64,000 bases of DNA from CBDCUW01 sp965222745 (GTDB lineage: Bacteria > Planctomycetota > Planctomycetia > Pirellulales > Pirellulaceae), in NCBI GenBank assembly GCA_965222745.1, contig CBDCUW010000003.1, positions 1,736,001 to 1,800,000 of the forward strand, written 5' to 3'. A program made the translations under genes and the position numbers. Numbering within the stretch: position 1 is the first letter of the stretch; each line of letters begins with the position of its first letter. The notes beneath the pieces are model-generated. The model did no database searches and was not told the DNA's origin. It worked only from the letters and a program-made list of their open reading frames with translations. Below, piece by piece: positions 24,767-32,194 of this stretch.

Positions 24767-25861
24767 TTACGGCTTGCACATTTCGAGTAGGTGCTTCATT
24801 GCATACAGGCTATCGTAGATCCACCCAATTCGGTTACATCCCTCCAACTCAAGTGCGACTGAGTGAGTGTATGGCAAACCCTGTCCGTTCGCGCGATTCA
24901 ATCTGTCGAACAAGATTTCTAAGTACGGTTGATATCCGTTGTCGTATCGGTCCAAAGTGGTCCATGAACCCGTTATCTGATCTCGAGTATGCATCCCAGG
25001 GTGGTCTGCGATGTGTGCGTGAACTATTCGGTCAACATATGGCTGCAAGTCCTCCTTTTCAACACCCGCAATTCGCATATGTGCAATATCCAGATTCAAC
25101 CCAATGCACGATCTCAAGTTGAGGGGTGTCTGGCTTTGCTCGTCTTTTTCGCAGCAAGCATCTAGTTTACGAAAAAATAGCTCCAGCGTTTTCCTTCCAT
25201 TCAGCAGGTAGATATGGCCAGGCTCCAACTCGACCGCTAACGCGAATGGTTTTTTGGCAAGTTTACCGCTGGATTGTAGGTCACGGATTTTTGCAACGAC
25301 GGATTTGAGAGATGACAACAAGACCTCGAATTTTGCGTCTGGCGTCGATGCAAAAGTACGGCCAGTTTTCTGACACTCGGCACACTCACATGGATCGAGA
25401 ATAGTTCCACATACGAGTTCAACGACTGCATGATCTGCGAGCCCCCACTCGACAAGTGTAATAGCCAGCCGAGCAGTGTTCACGAGGGCGTCGATCGCGC
25501 ACTGCCGACGATGTTTATATGCACTGCTTATGTTGGGGAAATACGTTGCAAGAGCAGCTACGCGTGCGCGTCCGATCGTCAGCTGCTTGAGTATCCATTG
25601 CGTGATAGCGGGAAGGTTTTCGTCATCCGCCATAATCTCGGTAAACGTCCGAGGAAAAAGCGGATCCCCTGGAACTTCCGTTGCTTGCGGCTTGAGCACA
25701 CCGAATTCGGACTCGATGCCCACGATATCCGGTTCTCTCAGTGTGATGAGATCGAACTCGACGTCATCTCCGCAAATTGCGCGAACTTCACGGAAGAGGT
25801 CAACTAGTTCCCGAGCGCTGGAGCTTGTTATGACACTTCGACGGAGCGTTGCTTCGCTCAT
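24767..25861 (-). CDS. Xylose-isomerase-like TIM barrel protein
   Basis: The 364-residue protein looks like the sugar-phosphate isomerase / AP endonuclease 2 TIM barrel superfamily. Likely metal ligands appear in the expected order: Glu213 in VELEPGH, Asp258 and His261 in GLNLDIAHMR, His281/His283 in VHAHIADH and Glu340 in VALELEGC. An unusual CECAEC cluster sits near residues 158-163, in a loop where homologues usually have none; it could bind a second metal. The rest of the sequence has low similarity to sugar isomerases, and the substrate is unknown. The gene belongs to an AT-richer island, downstream of the C39-like peptidase on the same strand, with IS66 inserted between. Confidence 0.72.
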   Translation of the reverse strand: MSEATLRRSVITSSSARELVDLFREVRAICGDDVEFDLITLREPDIVGIESEFGVLKPQATEVPGDPLFPRTFTEIMADDENLPAITQWILKQLTIGRARVAALATYFPNISSAYKHRRQCAIDALVNTARLAITLVEWGLADHAVVELVCGTILDPCECAECQKTGRTFASTPDAKFEVLLSSLKSVVAKIRDLQSSGKLAKKPFALAVELEPGHIYLLNGRKTLELFFRKLDACCEKDEQSQTPLNLRSCIGLNLDIAHMRIAGVEKEDLQPYVDRIVHAHIADHPGMHTRDQITGSWTTLDRYDNGYQPYLEILFDRLNRANGQGLPYTHSVALELEGCNRIGWIYDSLYAMKHLLEMCKP

Positions 25862-25866
25862 GTTCT

Positions 25867-26034
25867 CTATCCAATTGTCTCGGTCTGGATCTTACCATCA
25901 TCTTGCCATGACAACTCTACGCTTTGTCCTTCAAGCTTGAGGCGGGCAGTCCATGGTTCTGAACCAACCGGACCTTCACCGAGCGCGTTAAACAGCCACA
26001 CCAGTTGTAGACGCCCCGATTTAAGTGCGCTAAT
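25867..26034 (-). pseudogene. Short coding remnant next to the IS66 insertion
   Basis: Just upstream of the TIM-barrel start (5 bp apart) a frame encodes a protein-like string including RLQLVWLFNALGEG and LKLEGQSVELSWQDD. Its apparent start is supplied by the IS element. When the IS and one target copy are removed, the frame continues for only about 20 codons to a stop with no start. It is either the tail of a gene damaged before the insertion or a short coupled gene starting at an internal GTG. Confidence 0.4.
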
Positions 26035-26042
26035 GCACCAGT
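26035..26042 (+). repeat. IS66 target-site duplication, left copy
   Basis: GCACCAGT immediately precedes the left terminal repeat and is repeated exactly at 29241-29248. Eight base pairs is the duplication length typical of the IS66 family. Confidence 0.95.
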
Positions 26043-26118
26043 GTAAGCGTCCAGGATAACCAGGGTTGACAGTGGGCATAGGCTCGCAGGTTTCGTTTCA
26101 CTATTCGTGGAGGAGACC

Positions 26119-26472
26119 ATGCCACGCACGCCTGATCCTGAGTTGCGCCGACGGTGGCGCGAATTGCTCGCTACGTTTGACTCGCAGCGGGAGACCGTTG
26201 GCAAGTTCTGCCACCGCAACGGCATTTCCACTGCCTCGTTCTACCATTGGCGAAAACGTCTCGCCGAACCACAATCAGCCCCGGCGATCATTCCTGTCGA
26301 GATCGTCCGACAAGCGGACGATGTCCCCAATGCAGTCGTTGTCCGCATCGGCCGGCATGTCGAGATCGAGATCCAGGCTGCCCACGCACACATTGCCGCT
26401 GACGTCGCGGTTGCCTTGGCAGGGCTTCAGATCGAATCGCACTCGGCCAGCGATCGGCAGGTGGGTTCATGA
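26119..26472 (+). CDS. tnpA: IS66 TnpA (accessory transposition protein)
   Basis: The ATG at 26119 has GGAGGAG upstream and opens 117 residues. The N-terminal helix-turn-helix region (RRRWRELLATFDSQRETV, GISTASFYHWRKRLAE) is that of IS66 OrfA, a transposase-type DNA-binding protein. It overlaps tnpB by four bases. IS66 transposition needs TnpA and TnpB as well as TnpC, though their exact biochemical roles are uncertain. Confidence 0.93.
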   Translation: MPRTPDPELRRRWRELLATFDSQRETVGKFCHRNGISTASFYHWRKRLAEPQSAPAIIPVEIVRQADDVPNAVVVRIGRHVEIEIQAAHAHIAADVAVALAGLQIESHSASDRQVGS

Positions 26473-26822
26473 TCGGTATTCCTACGGGCATCAAAATCCT
26501 GTTTTACACCGCGCCAACAGACATGCGCAAAAGTCATTGCGGGTTGTCGGGACTGGTTCGAAACGAGCTCGGTGGTGATCCGGCCGACGGGACGCTGTTC
26601 TTGTTTGTCAATCGAAGACGCGATCGCATCAAGGCGCTCTACTGGGACCGAGACGGATTGGCTCTTTGGTACAAACGGTTAGAGCAGGGAACCTTTGAAG
26701 TCTTTCGAGCCCAAGGCGATGCCAAGGCAATTCGGATCGACGCCACTGACTTGGCAATGCTGTTGGGAGGCATCTCGATGGAGACAGCGCGGAGACGCAA
26801 ACGATTCAACAAGGCCGGGTAG
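26469..26822 (+). CDS. tnpB: IS66 TnpB (Orf2 family)
   Basis: The 117-residue protein has the full IS66 Orf2 signature: TAPTDMRKSHCGLSGLV near the start, LFLFVNRRRDRIKALYWDRD in the middle and LALWYKRLEQGTFEV later. The start ATG lies within the last codons of tnpA, so the two are coupled. The usual phrase DMRKSFDGL reads DMRKSHCGL here, a minor change. It is cytoplasmic, with a role only in transposition. Confidence 0.95.
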   Translation: MIGIPTGIKILFYTAPTDMRKSHCGLSGLVRNELGGDPADGTLFLFVNRRRDRIKALYWDRDGLALWYKRLEQGTFEVFRAQGDAKAIRIDATDLAMLLGGISMETARRRKRFNKAG

Positions 26823-26855
26823 CGAGTGTCGCGAATGATCCTACGAATAAGTTCA

Positions 26856-26888
26856 AGAGCAGGCGTTAATTCGCCTGCTCTTTTTTTG
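26856..26888 (+). terminator. Intrinsic terminator between tnpB and tnpC
   Basis: AGAGCAGGCG (26856-26865) and CGCCTGCTCT (26872-26881) pair perfectly around TTAATT and are followed by a run of T. It lies 34 bp after the tnpB stop and 55 bp before tnpC, so most transcripts from the tnpA side should stop before the transposase gene. Confidence 0.88.
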
Positions 26889-26943
26889 TCAAAACCGCTC
26901 AACTGCTCTTGCGCAATCAGAGAGTTTCGTTACCTTGTCCTGC

Positions 26944-28740
26944 ATGTCGACTGCCGAACAACTCCTCCGCGAAAACGAACAGCTCAAGCAACAGCTTGCA
27001 CAGCGCGACCAACAGCATGCTGCTCGCGAACAGGAATTGGCCGCGCAATTTCAGGCTCGCATGGAAGAGGTCAATCGTCTTCACCAAGAAGAGATCGAAC
27101 AACTTAAACTGGAACAGAAACTTCTCATTGAACGCGTCTTTGCCAAGAGAAGTGAACGCTACATCGACGACCCGCGTCAACTGAGGCTGGATCTGAAAAG
27201 CGGTGACAAGGAGTTCAATTCACAGATCGAAGACGCCGTCGAGGGACTGCTGATTGCTGCCGACGAGATCAAGCAGGATGAGTGCCCCGAGAACTCCGGC
27301 GACAAGCTGAGGAAGCGGAACAAACGCGGCGACGGCAAGTTCCCCGAGCATCTGGTTAAACAGGTCGTCGATGTTGACTTGAGTGACGAAGAGAAGCAGG
27401 GCCTGACGCACATCGGTTACGACCCGGTTCAGAAACTGCACATGAAGCGACCGGAGTTCTGGGTCGTCGAAAGGCGCTACCACAAATACGTCGACCCAAG
27501 CAAGCGGCAAAGCAGTGGCGTGATTAGCCCGCCGCGTGAAAACAATCCGGCGCTGGTTAAAGGCGACCACTACGACAGCAGTGTGGCGGCCGAAATCATC
27601 GCCAATCGCTTTGGCTACCACCAACCGTTTTATCGACTGCAAGACCTGTTTGCTGCCGGCGGCTGGACGCCATCACGAAGCACACTGGCGGGCTTGCAGT
27701 CTTCGGCGGCCAATTTGGTCCTGCCCTTTTATCTTTACCTGGTCAGTACAGTACTGTCTGATTCGGTGATCGGCACTGACGACACCGGCGTGAAGCTGTT
27801 GTTGCCCAAGGTGCTTGGCGGGATCGATCGGGAAGACCCCAAGAGTGCTCGCGTCCATGAGGTTCTCTCGGCCGCAATGGCCGAGGGCAAGTCACACGTC
27901 AACGCGAAGATGTGGGCTTATCGGGGCGTGCAGGTCCCGGTCAACGTGTTCGACTTCACAGTCAGTCGCCACCGTGACGGCCCGGACTTGTTTCTCATCG
28001 ACACGGAGTACCGAGGAACGTTGCTGGGAGATTGTTACGGAGCGAATACGGGAATCGAAATGCGTAGCAGTGGCGAAGTGGTTCACGCCGCGTGCAATGC
28101 GCATGCGCGCCGTAAATTTAAGGAGGCACTACCGACTCATGAGCGTCACGGCCGTTTCTTCCTGAGCTGCTACCACGAGCTTTACGACATCGAAGATCGC
28201 TCAGCGGTGCTGGACGCTGATGCGCGGTTAGAGCTTCGTCAGTCGGAGGCCAAGCCGATTTGGGACCGGATGCGCGACTATATCGCGAGTCAGACGCTCG
28301 ACCTGTTACCGAAGGACGCGATGCAAGCAGCGATCAACTACGTTTGCAACCAATGGGACGGTCTGACTCGTTACTTGGCCGATCCGGCAGTCCCGTTTGA
28401 CAACAACGAGAGCGAACAGTTAATGCGTCAGATCGCTTTGGGCCGCAAGAACTGGCTGTTCATTGGCAGTGTGCAAAGCGGCTACGAAATGTCCTGGCTG
28501 ATGTCGATCGTTAGCAGCGCGATCCGCAATCACGTTCATGTTTCGATCTACGTCAAGGAGTTAATCGACGCGCTGTTGTCCGGCTCGACTGACTACGAGT
28601 CGTTGCGTCCCGACATCTGGGCCGGCCGACATCCGGAGCACCGCCGCGAGTACCGGACGGTCGAGCGTGAGGCAAAACTGAAACGCAAACGCGAGCAACG
28701 ATCGCTCCGCCGCTTACTCAATCAGCCGTGCAACGCGTGA
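26944..28740 (+). CDS. tnpC: IS66 TnpC transposase (DDE)
   Basis: TnpC is the catalytic transposase; from the ATG at 26944 it has 598 residues. Residues 1-75 are a Gln/Glu-rich coiled coil (leucine-zipper domain). The RNase H-like core shows VIGTDDTGVKLL, LLGDCYGANTG and FDNNESEQLMRQIALGRKNW, giving the Asp-Asp-Glu triad. C-terminal residues around YVKELIDALLSG match the family tail. The cysteine zinc-finger that many IS66 transposases carry between the coiled coil and the core is missing: the corresponding stretch (about 100-190) contains no Cys pairs. A TTG at 26935 is an alternative start. Confidence 0.95.
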   Translation: MSTAEQLLRENEQLKQQLAQRDQQHAAREQELAAQFQARMEEVNRLHQEEIEQLKLEQKLLIERVFAKRSERYIDDPRQLRLDLKSGDKEFNSQIEDAVEGLLIAADEIKQDECPENSGDKLRKRNKRGDGKFPEHLVKQVVDVDLSDEEKQGLTHIGYDPVQKLHMKRPEFWVVERRYHKYVDPSKRQSSGVISPPRENNPALVKGDHYDSSVAAEIIANRFGYHQPFYRLQDLFAAGGWTPSRSTLAGLQSSAANLVLPFYLYLVSTVLSDSVIGTDDTGVKLLLPKVLGGIDREDPKSARVHEVLSAAMAEGKSHVNAKMWAYRGVQVPVNVFDFTVSRHRDGPDLFLIDTEYRGTLLGDCYGANTGIEMRSSGEVVHAACNAHARRKFKEALPTHERHGRFFLSCYHELYDIEDRSAVLDADARLELRQSEAKPIWDRMRDYIASQTLDLLPKDAMQAAINYVCNQWDGLTRYLADPAVPFDNNESEQLMRQIALGRKNWLFIGSVQSGYEMSWLMSIVSSAIRNHVHVSIYVKELIDALLSGSTDYESLRPDIWAGRHPEHRREYRTVEREAKLKRKREQRSLRRLLNQPCNA

Positions 28741-28765
28741 CAAGTGCAAGGGAACGGATTGAACA

Positions 28766-29128
28766 ATGACACGCAAGATCCTGTCCGACTTTCACTACAC
28801 GCAGCTGCTGATCGATGGCAAGTGCCTGGCGTCAATGGACGCGTTTCATGACGAGCTCTCGCTCAAACTTGGTTTACCGCAGTGGTACAACCGCACTTGG
28901 GAGAGACTGCAGGAATGCCTGTCGTCGATAGGCAGTCCAAAAAACAATCTGTGTCGCCACTGGGAGTGGCGAAACGGAAAGCGTCTGGTGCTCTCGATCC
29001 ATGACTTTTCGCAAACTTCATGCGATGCCGATGTGCATCTTCGCTTTTTGACGGTCGTCGCTACCGCCAATGCTCATCTTGCATCGACTGGCGGCAGCAA
29101 CCGCATCTGGATCGACTACGTCGCATGA
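28766..29128 (+). CDS. Barstar-like protein carried inside the IS66 element
   Basis: The 120-residue product resembles barstar (PF01337), the inhibitor of barnase-type ribonucleases. The matching region is residues 14-55: LLIDGKCLASMDAFHDELSL then LGLPQWYNRTWERLQECLSS, which follows barstar's second strand, the helix with the 'LP.yyg.n.dal.dcL' pattern and the inhibitory loop. A Trp-rich strand (HWEWRNGK) and a final strand complete the fold. It starts 25 bp after tnpC and ends 112 bp before the right terminal repeat, so it belongs to the element. No barnase-like gene is visible. Possible roles: stray antitoxin, addiction-style cargo, or an inhibitor of a host nuclease. Confidence 0.75.
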   Translation: MTRKILSDFHYTQLLIDGKCLASMDAFHDELSLKLGLPQWYNRTWERLQECLSSIGSPKNNLCRHWEWRNGKRLVLSIHDFSQTSCDADVHLRFLTVVATANAHLASTGGSNRIWIDYVA

Positions 29129-29240
29129 CAGCAACTTCGATTACGAAACGACCCGACAATCGCTTCGCAACGAACCACCCGGTTCGCCAGTCGCCCCAGA
29201 ACAGCACCGGCAAAACCACACGGTGCTGCTGTACGCTTAC

Positions 29241-29248
29241 GCACCAGT
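29241..29248 (+). repeat. IS66 target-site duplication, right copy
   Basis: GCACCAGT directly follows the right terminal repeat, an exact match to 26035-26042. Confidence 0.95.
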
Positions 29249-29305
29249 AGCGTGATCGCGGAAGACGAGTGTCAGTTTCTAACGCTTGCTGCAGTTGCTG
29301 TCATC

Positions 29306-29461
29306 AGGCGCTTTCAAAAGGCCACCAATGGGCGCTTTCGCTCAGCCACCAACCCCCCAAGCATTTCTTTTCGCACCAGGTCCCTACGCCAGTCATTTAC
29401 GGGATTTGGTGTGAAAAGAAATGCGGGGCGTCCCCCAAAAGGTGGAAAGGCCAAAGCGCCT
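29306..29461. repeat. Multi-arm inverted repeat downstream of the peptidase gene
   Basis: The core arms GCATTTCTTTTCGCACCA (29361-29378) and TGGTGTGAAAAGAAATGC (29407-29424) pair at 17 of 18 positions. An outer pair AGGCGCTTT (29306-29314) and AAAGCGCCT (29453-29461) encloses them, and partial GGCGCTTT/GGCCACC repeats lie between. It is non-coding and could form a large RNA or cruciform structure. It ends 16 bp after the peptidase gene's stop codon. Confidence 0.75.
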
Positions 29462-29476
29462 ATCGCTGGCTGAGAT

Positions 29477-31084
29477 TCAGCGCTCGGTGACAAGTTGCTT
29501 TACGTAGGCTCGTTTCGGAAGATGGCTTCGCGAATAGAACGTTTCCGCAAGATTGTCTCGTACAAGCAATCGAATCTGATAGTCAAGTTCACTGTCGCGG
29601 CCTGCAAACAGGAATTGCTCGAATACCTCTCGGTCCATTGAGCCGTCCCCAGCTAGCGCCAATACGCAATGATATGCGTGGCGTTTCACGGTATGATGCG
29701 CAGCAAAGACGGCAGATAGTTGGCCAGCTCCGGAGTATTCCTCACATGCACGTTGGCATTCGGAAAACGGTCGTTCATAGAATGGTATAAACCCCGGATC
29801 ATGGGTGATTAGAGCAAGCTCATTGGTGTCCAAAAGTTTGCGGATCCCTATCACGATCACCGCATGCGCAGCACCATTCGGTGCAATCCATGGCCACCAA
29901 GTCGCCGCATCAACAGCAAGAATGACTGGTGATCGCGCGGCCACGTATGCTTCGGCCATGCGTTCAAGTAGCATACCGCTTTGCTCGTTCGATTCTTCCT
30001 GGAATAAGCAGGCACTGACGTCGCGATCGTTAAGAAGCTGCGCAATTCTGTCAGGTTCCAGTCCCCCAAGCCCTCCCGCAGCATCGAAGTGCCAGCGCAC
30101 ACCGTCGTTGTCGTTTACGTCTCCTAAATGATTTCCCTTCTCAAAGTCACCCAAGCGACGAACTGCGTTACCAGTTGGTCCTGGAAGACAGGCTCGAAAG
30201 TCCCGTTTTTTCTTCCCAAGGTAAGTAAGCGTATACGACCCACTTATTCGAGCACCGCGATCCGCCAGCAAGCCGAGGGCCATTATCACGCACGCCTGCG
30301 CGCAGACCGCGCCGCCATCCTTTGGATCATGCATGCTATAGACTGTACTGCGGAAACTCGGACCCCCGAACAGTGGGCCATACTGGCCGGTAATTAGAAA
30401 CGCGTCACTGCAGTGTCGGTACTGACGAGGCAACGCCAACACGGCAAACGCTAGCGGAGAACCGATTGAGTTTGGTCGCAAGTCCACGAACCCAGCGTAG
30501 TGCCCAAAATGGTCATCGGATTGAATTCGATAACAATCAAGTGGGCTGAACGCACGAGCCGAAATAAATGCGCCCAACTTGTTAAATTCATCAGCAGAAA
30601 ACGCTTTTGCAAGCTCCGAATCAAACTGCGTCTTATCGGCAAACGGCTTAGCAACTAAATTCTGAAGCTTTCCAATTATTTCATCCGGGATTTTTCCTTT
30701 GAGGTCCTTCAGAAACGACTCACTTAGTTCAACTGGTTTTCGTCTTTTTCGATCGTTAGCCCCCCCGTGGTCAGCACTTAGCTCGTATATATGCTTTCTA
30801 AGCGACAAACGACGGCGTTCCTCACGATTAAAGTGATGTTCCGAACGAACCACAATCGAGGAACTCGGCTCAGCTAACGTAACCCTTATCCAACGTCCGT
30901 ATACTAACTCGAATCGCCAGAGAACCCGTGATGACAGCATGCAATAGTCGTATTCTGGGCACCGCATTTTCGCGGTATTCCCCTTCGCATTCTGACTCCG
31001 TTGTTCAAAGCGACAGGGTAAACGTCTGTATGAATATGTTGCGACGAGTGGCGGACAAGGCTGCATGAAGTTTTTTTCTGACAT
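29477..31084 (-). CDS. C39-like cysteine peptidase domain protein (island gene)
   Basis: An ATG at 31084, six bases after AGGA, opens a 535-residue protein with no close family I can name. The part from about residue 245 resembles the C39-like cysteine peptidase fold: Cys261 in GGAVCAQACVIMALGLLAD, His407 in GAAHAVIVIGI and Asp429 in THDPGF are in the right order and spacing for a Cys-His-Asp triad. The first 240 residues are charged and without recognised domains; an N-terminal segment holds several cysteines. No signal peptide, ABC transporter or double-glycine leader gene is nearby, so a bacteriocin-processing exporter is unlikely. The gene is AT-richer than its surroundings and heads a same-strand set with the TIM-barrel gene. 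Confidence 0.6.
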   Translation of the reverse strand: MSEKNFMQPCPPLVATYSYRRLPCRFEQRSQNAKGNTAKMRCPEYDYCMLSSRVLWRFELVYGRWIRVTLAEPSSSIVVRSEHHFNREERRRLSLRKHIYELSADHGGANDRKRRKPVELSESFLKDLKGKIPDEIIGKLQNLVAKPFADKTQFDSELAKAFSADEFNKLGAFISARAFSPLDCYRIQSDDHFGHYAGFVDLRPNSIGSPLAFAVLALPRQYRHCSDAFLITGQYGPLFGGPSFRSTVYSMHDPKDGGAVCAQACVIMALGLLADRGARISGSYTLTYLGKKKRDFRACLPGPTGNAVRRLGDFEKGNHLGDVNDNDGVRWHFDAAGGLGGLEPDRIAQLLNDRDVSACLFQEESNEQSGMLLERMAEAYVAARSPVILAVDAATWWPWIAPNGAAHAVIVIGIRKLLDTNELALITHDPGFIPFYERPFSECQRACEEYSGAGQLSAVFAAHHTVKRHAYHCVLALAGDGSMDREVFEQFLFAGRDSELDYQIRLLVRDNLAETFYSRSHLPKRAYVKQLVTER

Positions 31085-32194
31085 GCTTGTTCCTCGGTAC
31101 CGTTCTTGGCAACGACAGAATCTAAAGATCGTGTTAAGAAAATATCAATGCTAACAGTGATGTCAACCACGTCAGGGGGCCATGGCATCAAAATCTAGCC
31201 TTGCATCAAGAATCATCCTGATTTGAATTCGTGCATCGCAGTGCGTTGTGGAACCTGACGGCGCGGCACCGATTGCTGAAGATACCGGCGTCGGTAACCT
31301 CGTTCGGTGAAAAAAGCGAACAATTGTCGAAGGTCACAAACGACTGTTCATCACTTTGGTCGATGTTTCTTACTTCACGACCACTCGTGAGTCAAAGTTC
31401 ATCCAACATTGCTGATTGTGGTACCGAGGTGCCTGAGCCTTTCTTTCCGACGTTACAACTTGTGCTCTGGGAATCGCCAGGCGACTTCTTCAGCAGGCGC
31501 AGGCTATCATCGAAATGCCGTCGAAGCAGAACCAGCAATTGGACGCTGAGAACGATTACCTGCTGACCGAAAAACGCTCGTGGCGACGGCAATCGCCGAG
31601 TCCGGTTGAGTGATGACCAGCAGTGTCTCGTAGCTGTGAAAGAAAAGCTGCTCGGTCGGAGACGGTTGGGCCAGATCGGTTCGCTCTTTACGCCCGATGC
31701 GATCTTCCGCTGGCACTGTCAAGTGGTTGCGCAGTATCACGTGATGTTCGTACCCGCCGTGGCTTGTGTCAGATTTACGTGGAGGAGGCGGTTGTATTTG
31801 CCGTCTTGATGTCAGGTTGCTTCATCCCGCACCTCCTAGAGATTTTCCGGAGCGAAGCGGTGTTCATCAGGAATCACTCGACTCCTTCGCCTCTACCACA
31901 TTCACGGCTTAATTGGAAAAGTTTCTCGCTTCAGCTACTAACGGGTAACAGCCAAAGTTCAACGAATCATGGGTGTGTCGCTACGACTACGTGAGATAGA
32001 TATCCCGCAACTCGCTGCATGAAAACCGGCATACATGAACTTGTTTTGAGAACCAACCCTTCGAATTTGCTATGCAGAGAAGACGATTGGGCTTGATCGG
32101 GACGCGTGATAGGGAATCGGAAACCACATTACAATGGTTCGATCTCGGCGTGATGTGAAATGAGACGGCCGGGTTCCGATTCAGGGTGTTTTTC
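31085..32194. other. 1.1-kb gene-poor stretch with a decayed transposon
   Basis: No intact gene is seen. The middle (31467-31809) holds fragments of a transposase. The remainder, 31085-31460 and 31810-32194, has interrupted frames and mixed base composition. It separates the island from the DUF1592 gene. Confidence 0.6.
31467..31809 (+). pseudogene. Fragment of an integrase-core transposase
   Basis: Two adjacent frames give pieces of the N-terminal part of a planctomycete integrase-type transposase. The first reads GIARRLLQQAQAIIEM and LDAENDYLLTEKRSW, then stops near 31613. After a frame change the second reads KEKLLGRRRLGQIGSLFTPD and AIFRWHCQVVAQ before degenerating. The catalytic DDE domain is gone. 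This is a dead insertion-sequence remnant, further evidence that the region collects mobile DNA. Confidence 0.75.

Larger units (their letters stand above)
26043..29240 (+). mobile_element. Complete IS66-family insertion sequence with a passenger gene
   Basis: The element is 3,198 bp long. It begins GTAAGCGTCCAGGATAACC and ends, read on the other strand, GTAAGCGTACAGCAGCACC; 15 of 19 positions match and the GTAAGCG tip is that of IS66 elements. It is flanked by the perfect 8-bp duplication GCACCAGT. Inside, in one orientation, lie tnpA, tnpB, tnpC and a barstar-like gene. A strong intrinsic terminator separates tnpB from tnpC. All three transposition genes are intact. The perfect duplication and open frames suggest a recent, possibly still active insertion. 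Confidence 0.96.

Noticed and set aside
29270..29470. Possible integron attC site around the GCGTTAGAA-like sequence
   Set aside because: The GTTRRRY core has a wrong last base, and no matching RYYYAAC partner occurs at the other end of the inverted repeat.
29477..31084. Bacteriocin-exporter peptidase
   Set aside because: There is no ABC transporter domain, membrane segment or leader-peptide gene, so only the fold resemblance is kept.
31231..31566. 111-codon plus-strand frame between the peptidase and the DUF1592 gene
   Set aside because: It crosses the transposase remnant in the wrong frame and has no family features.
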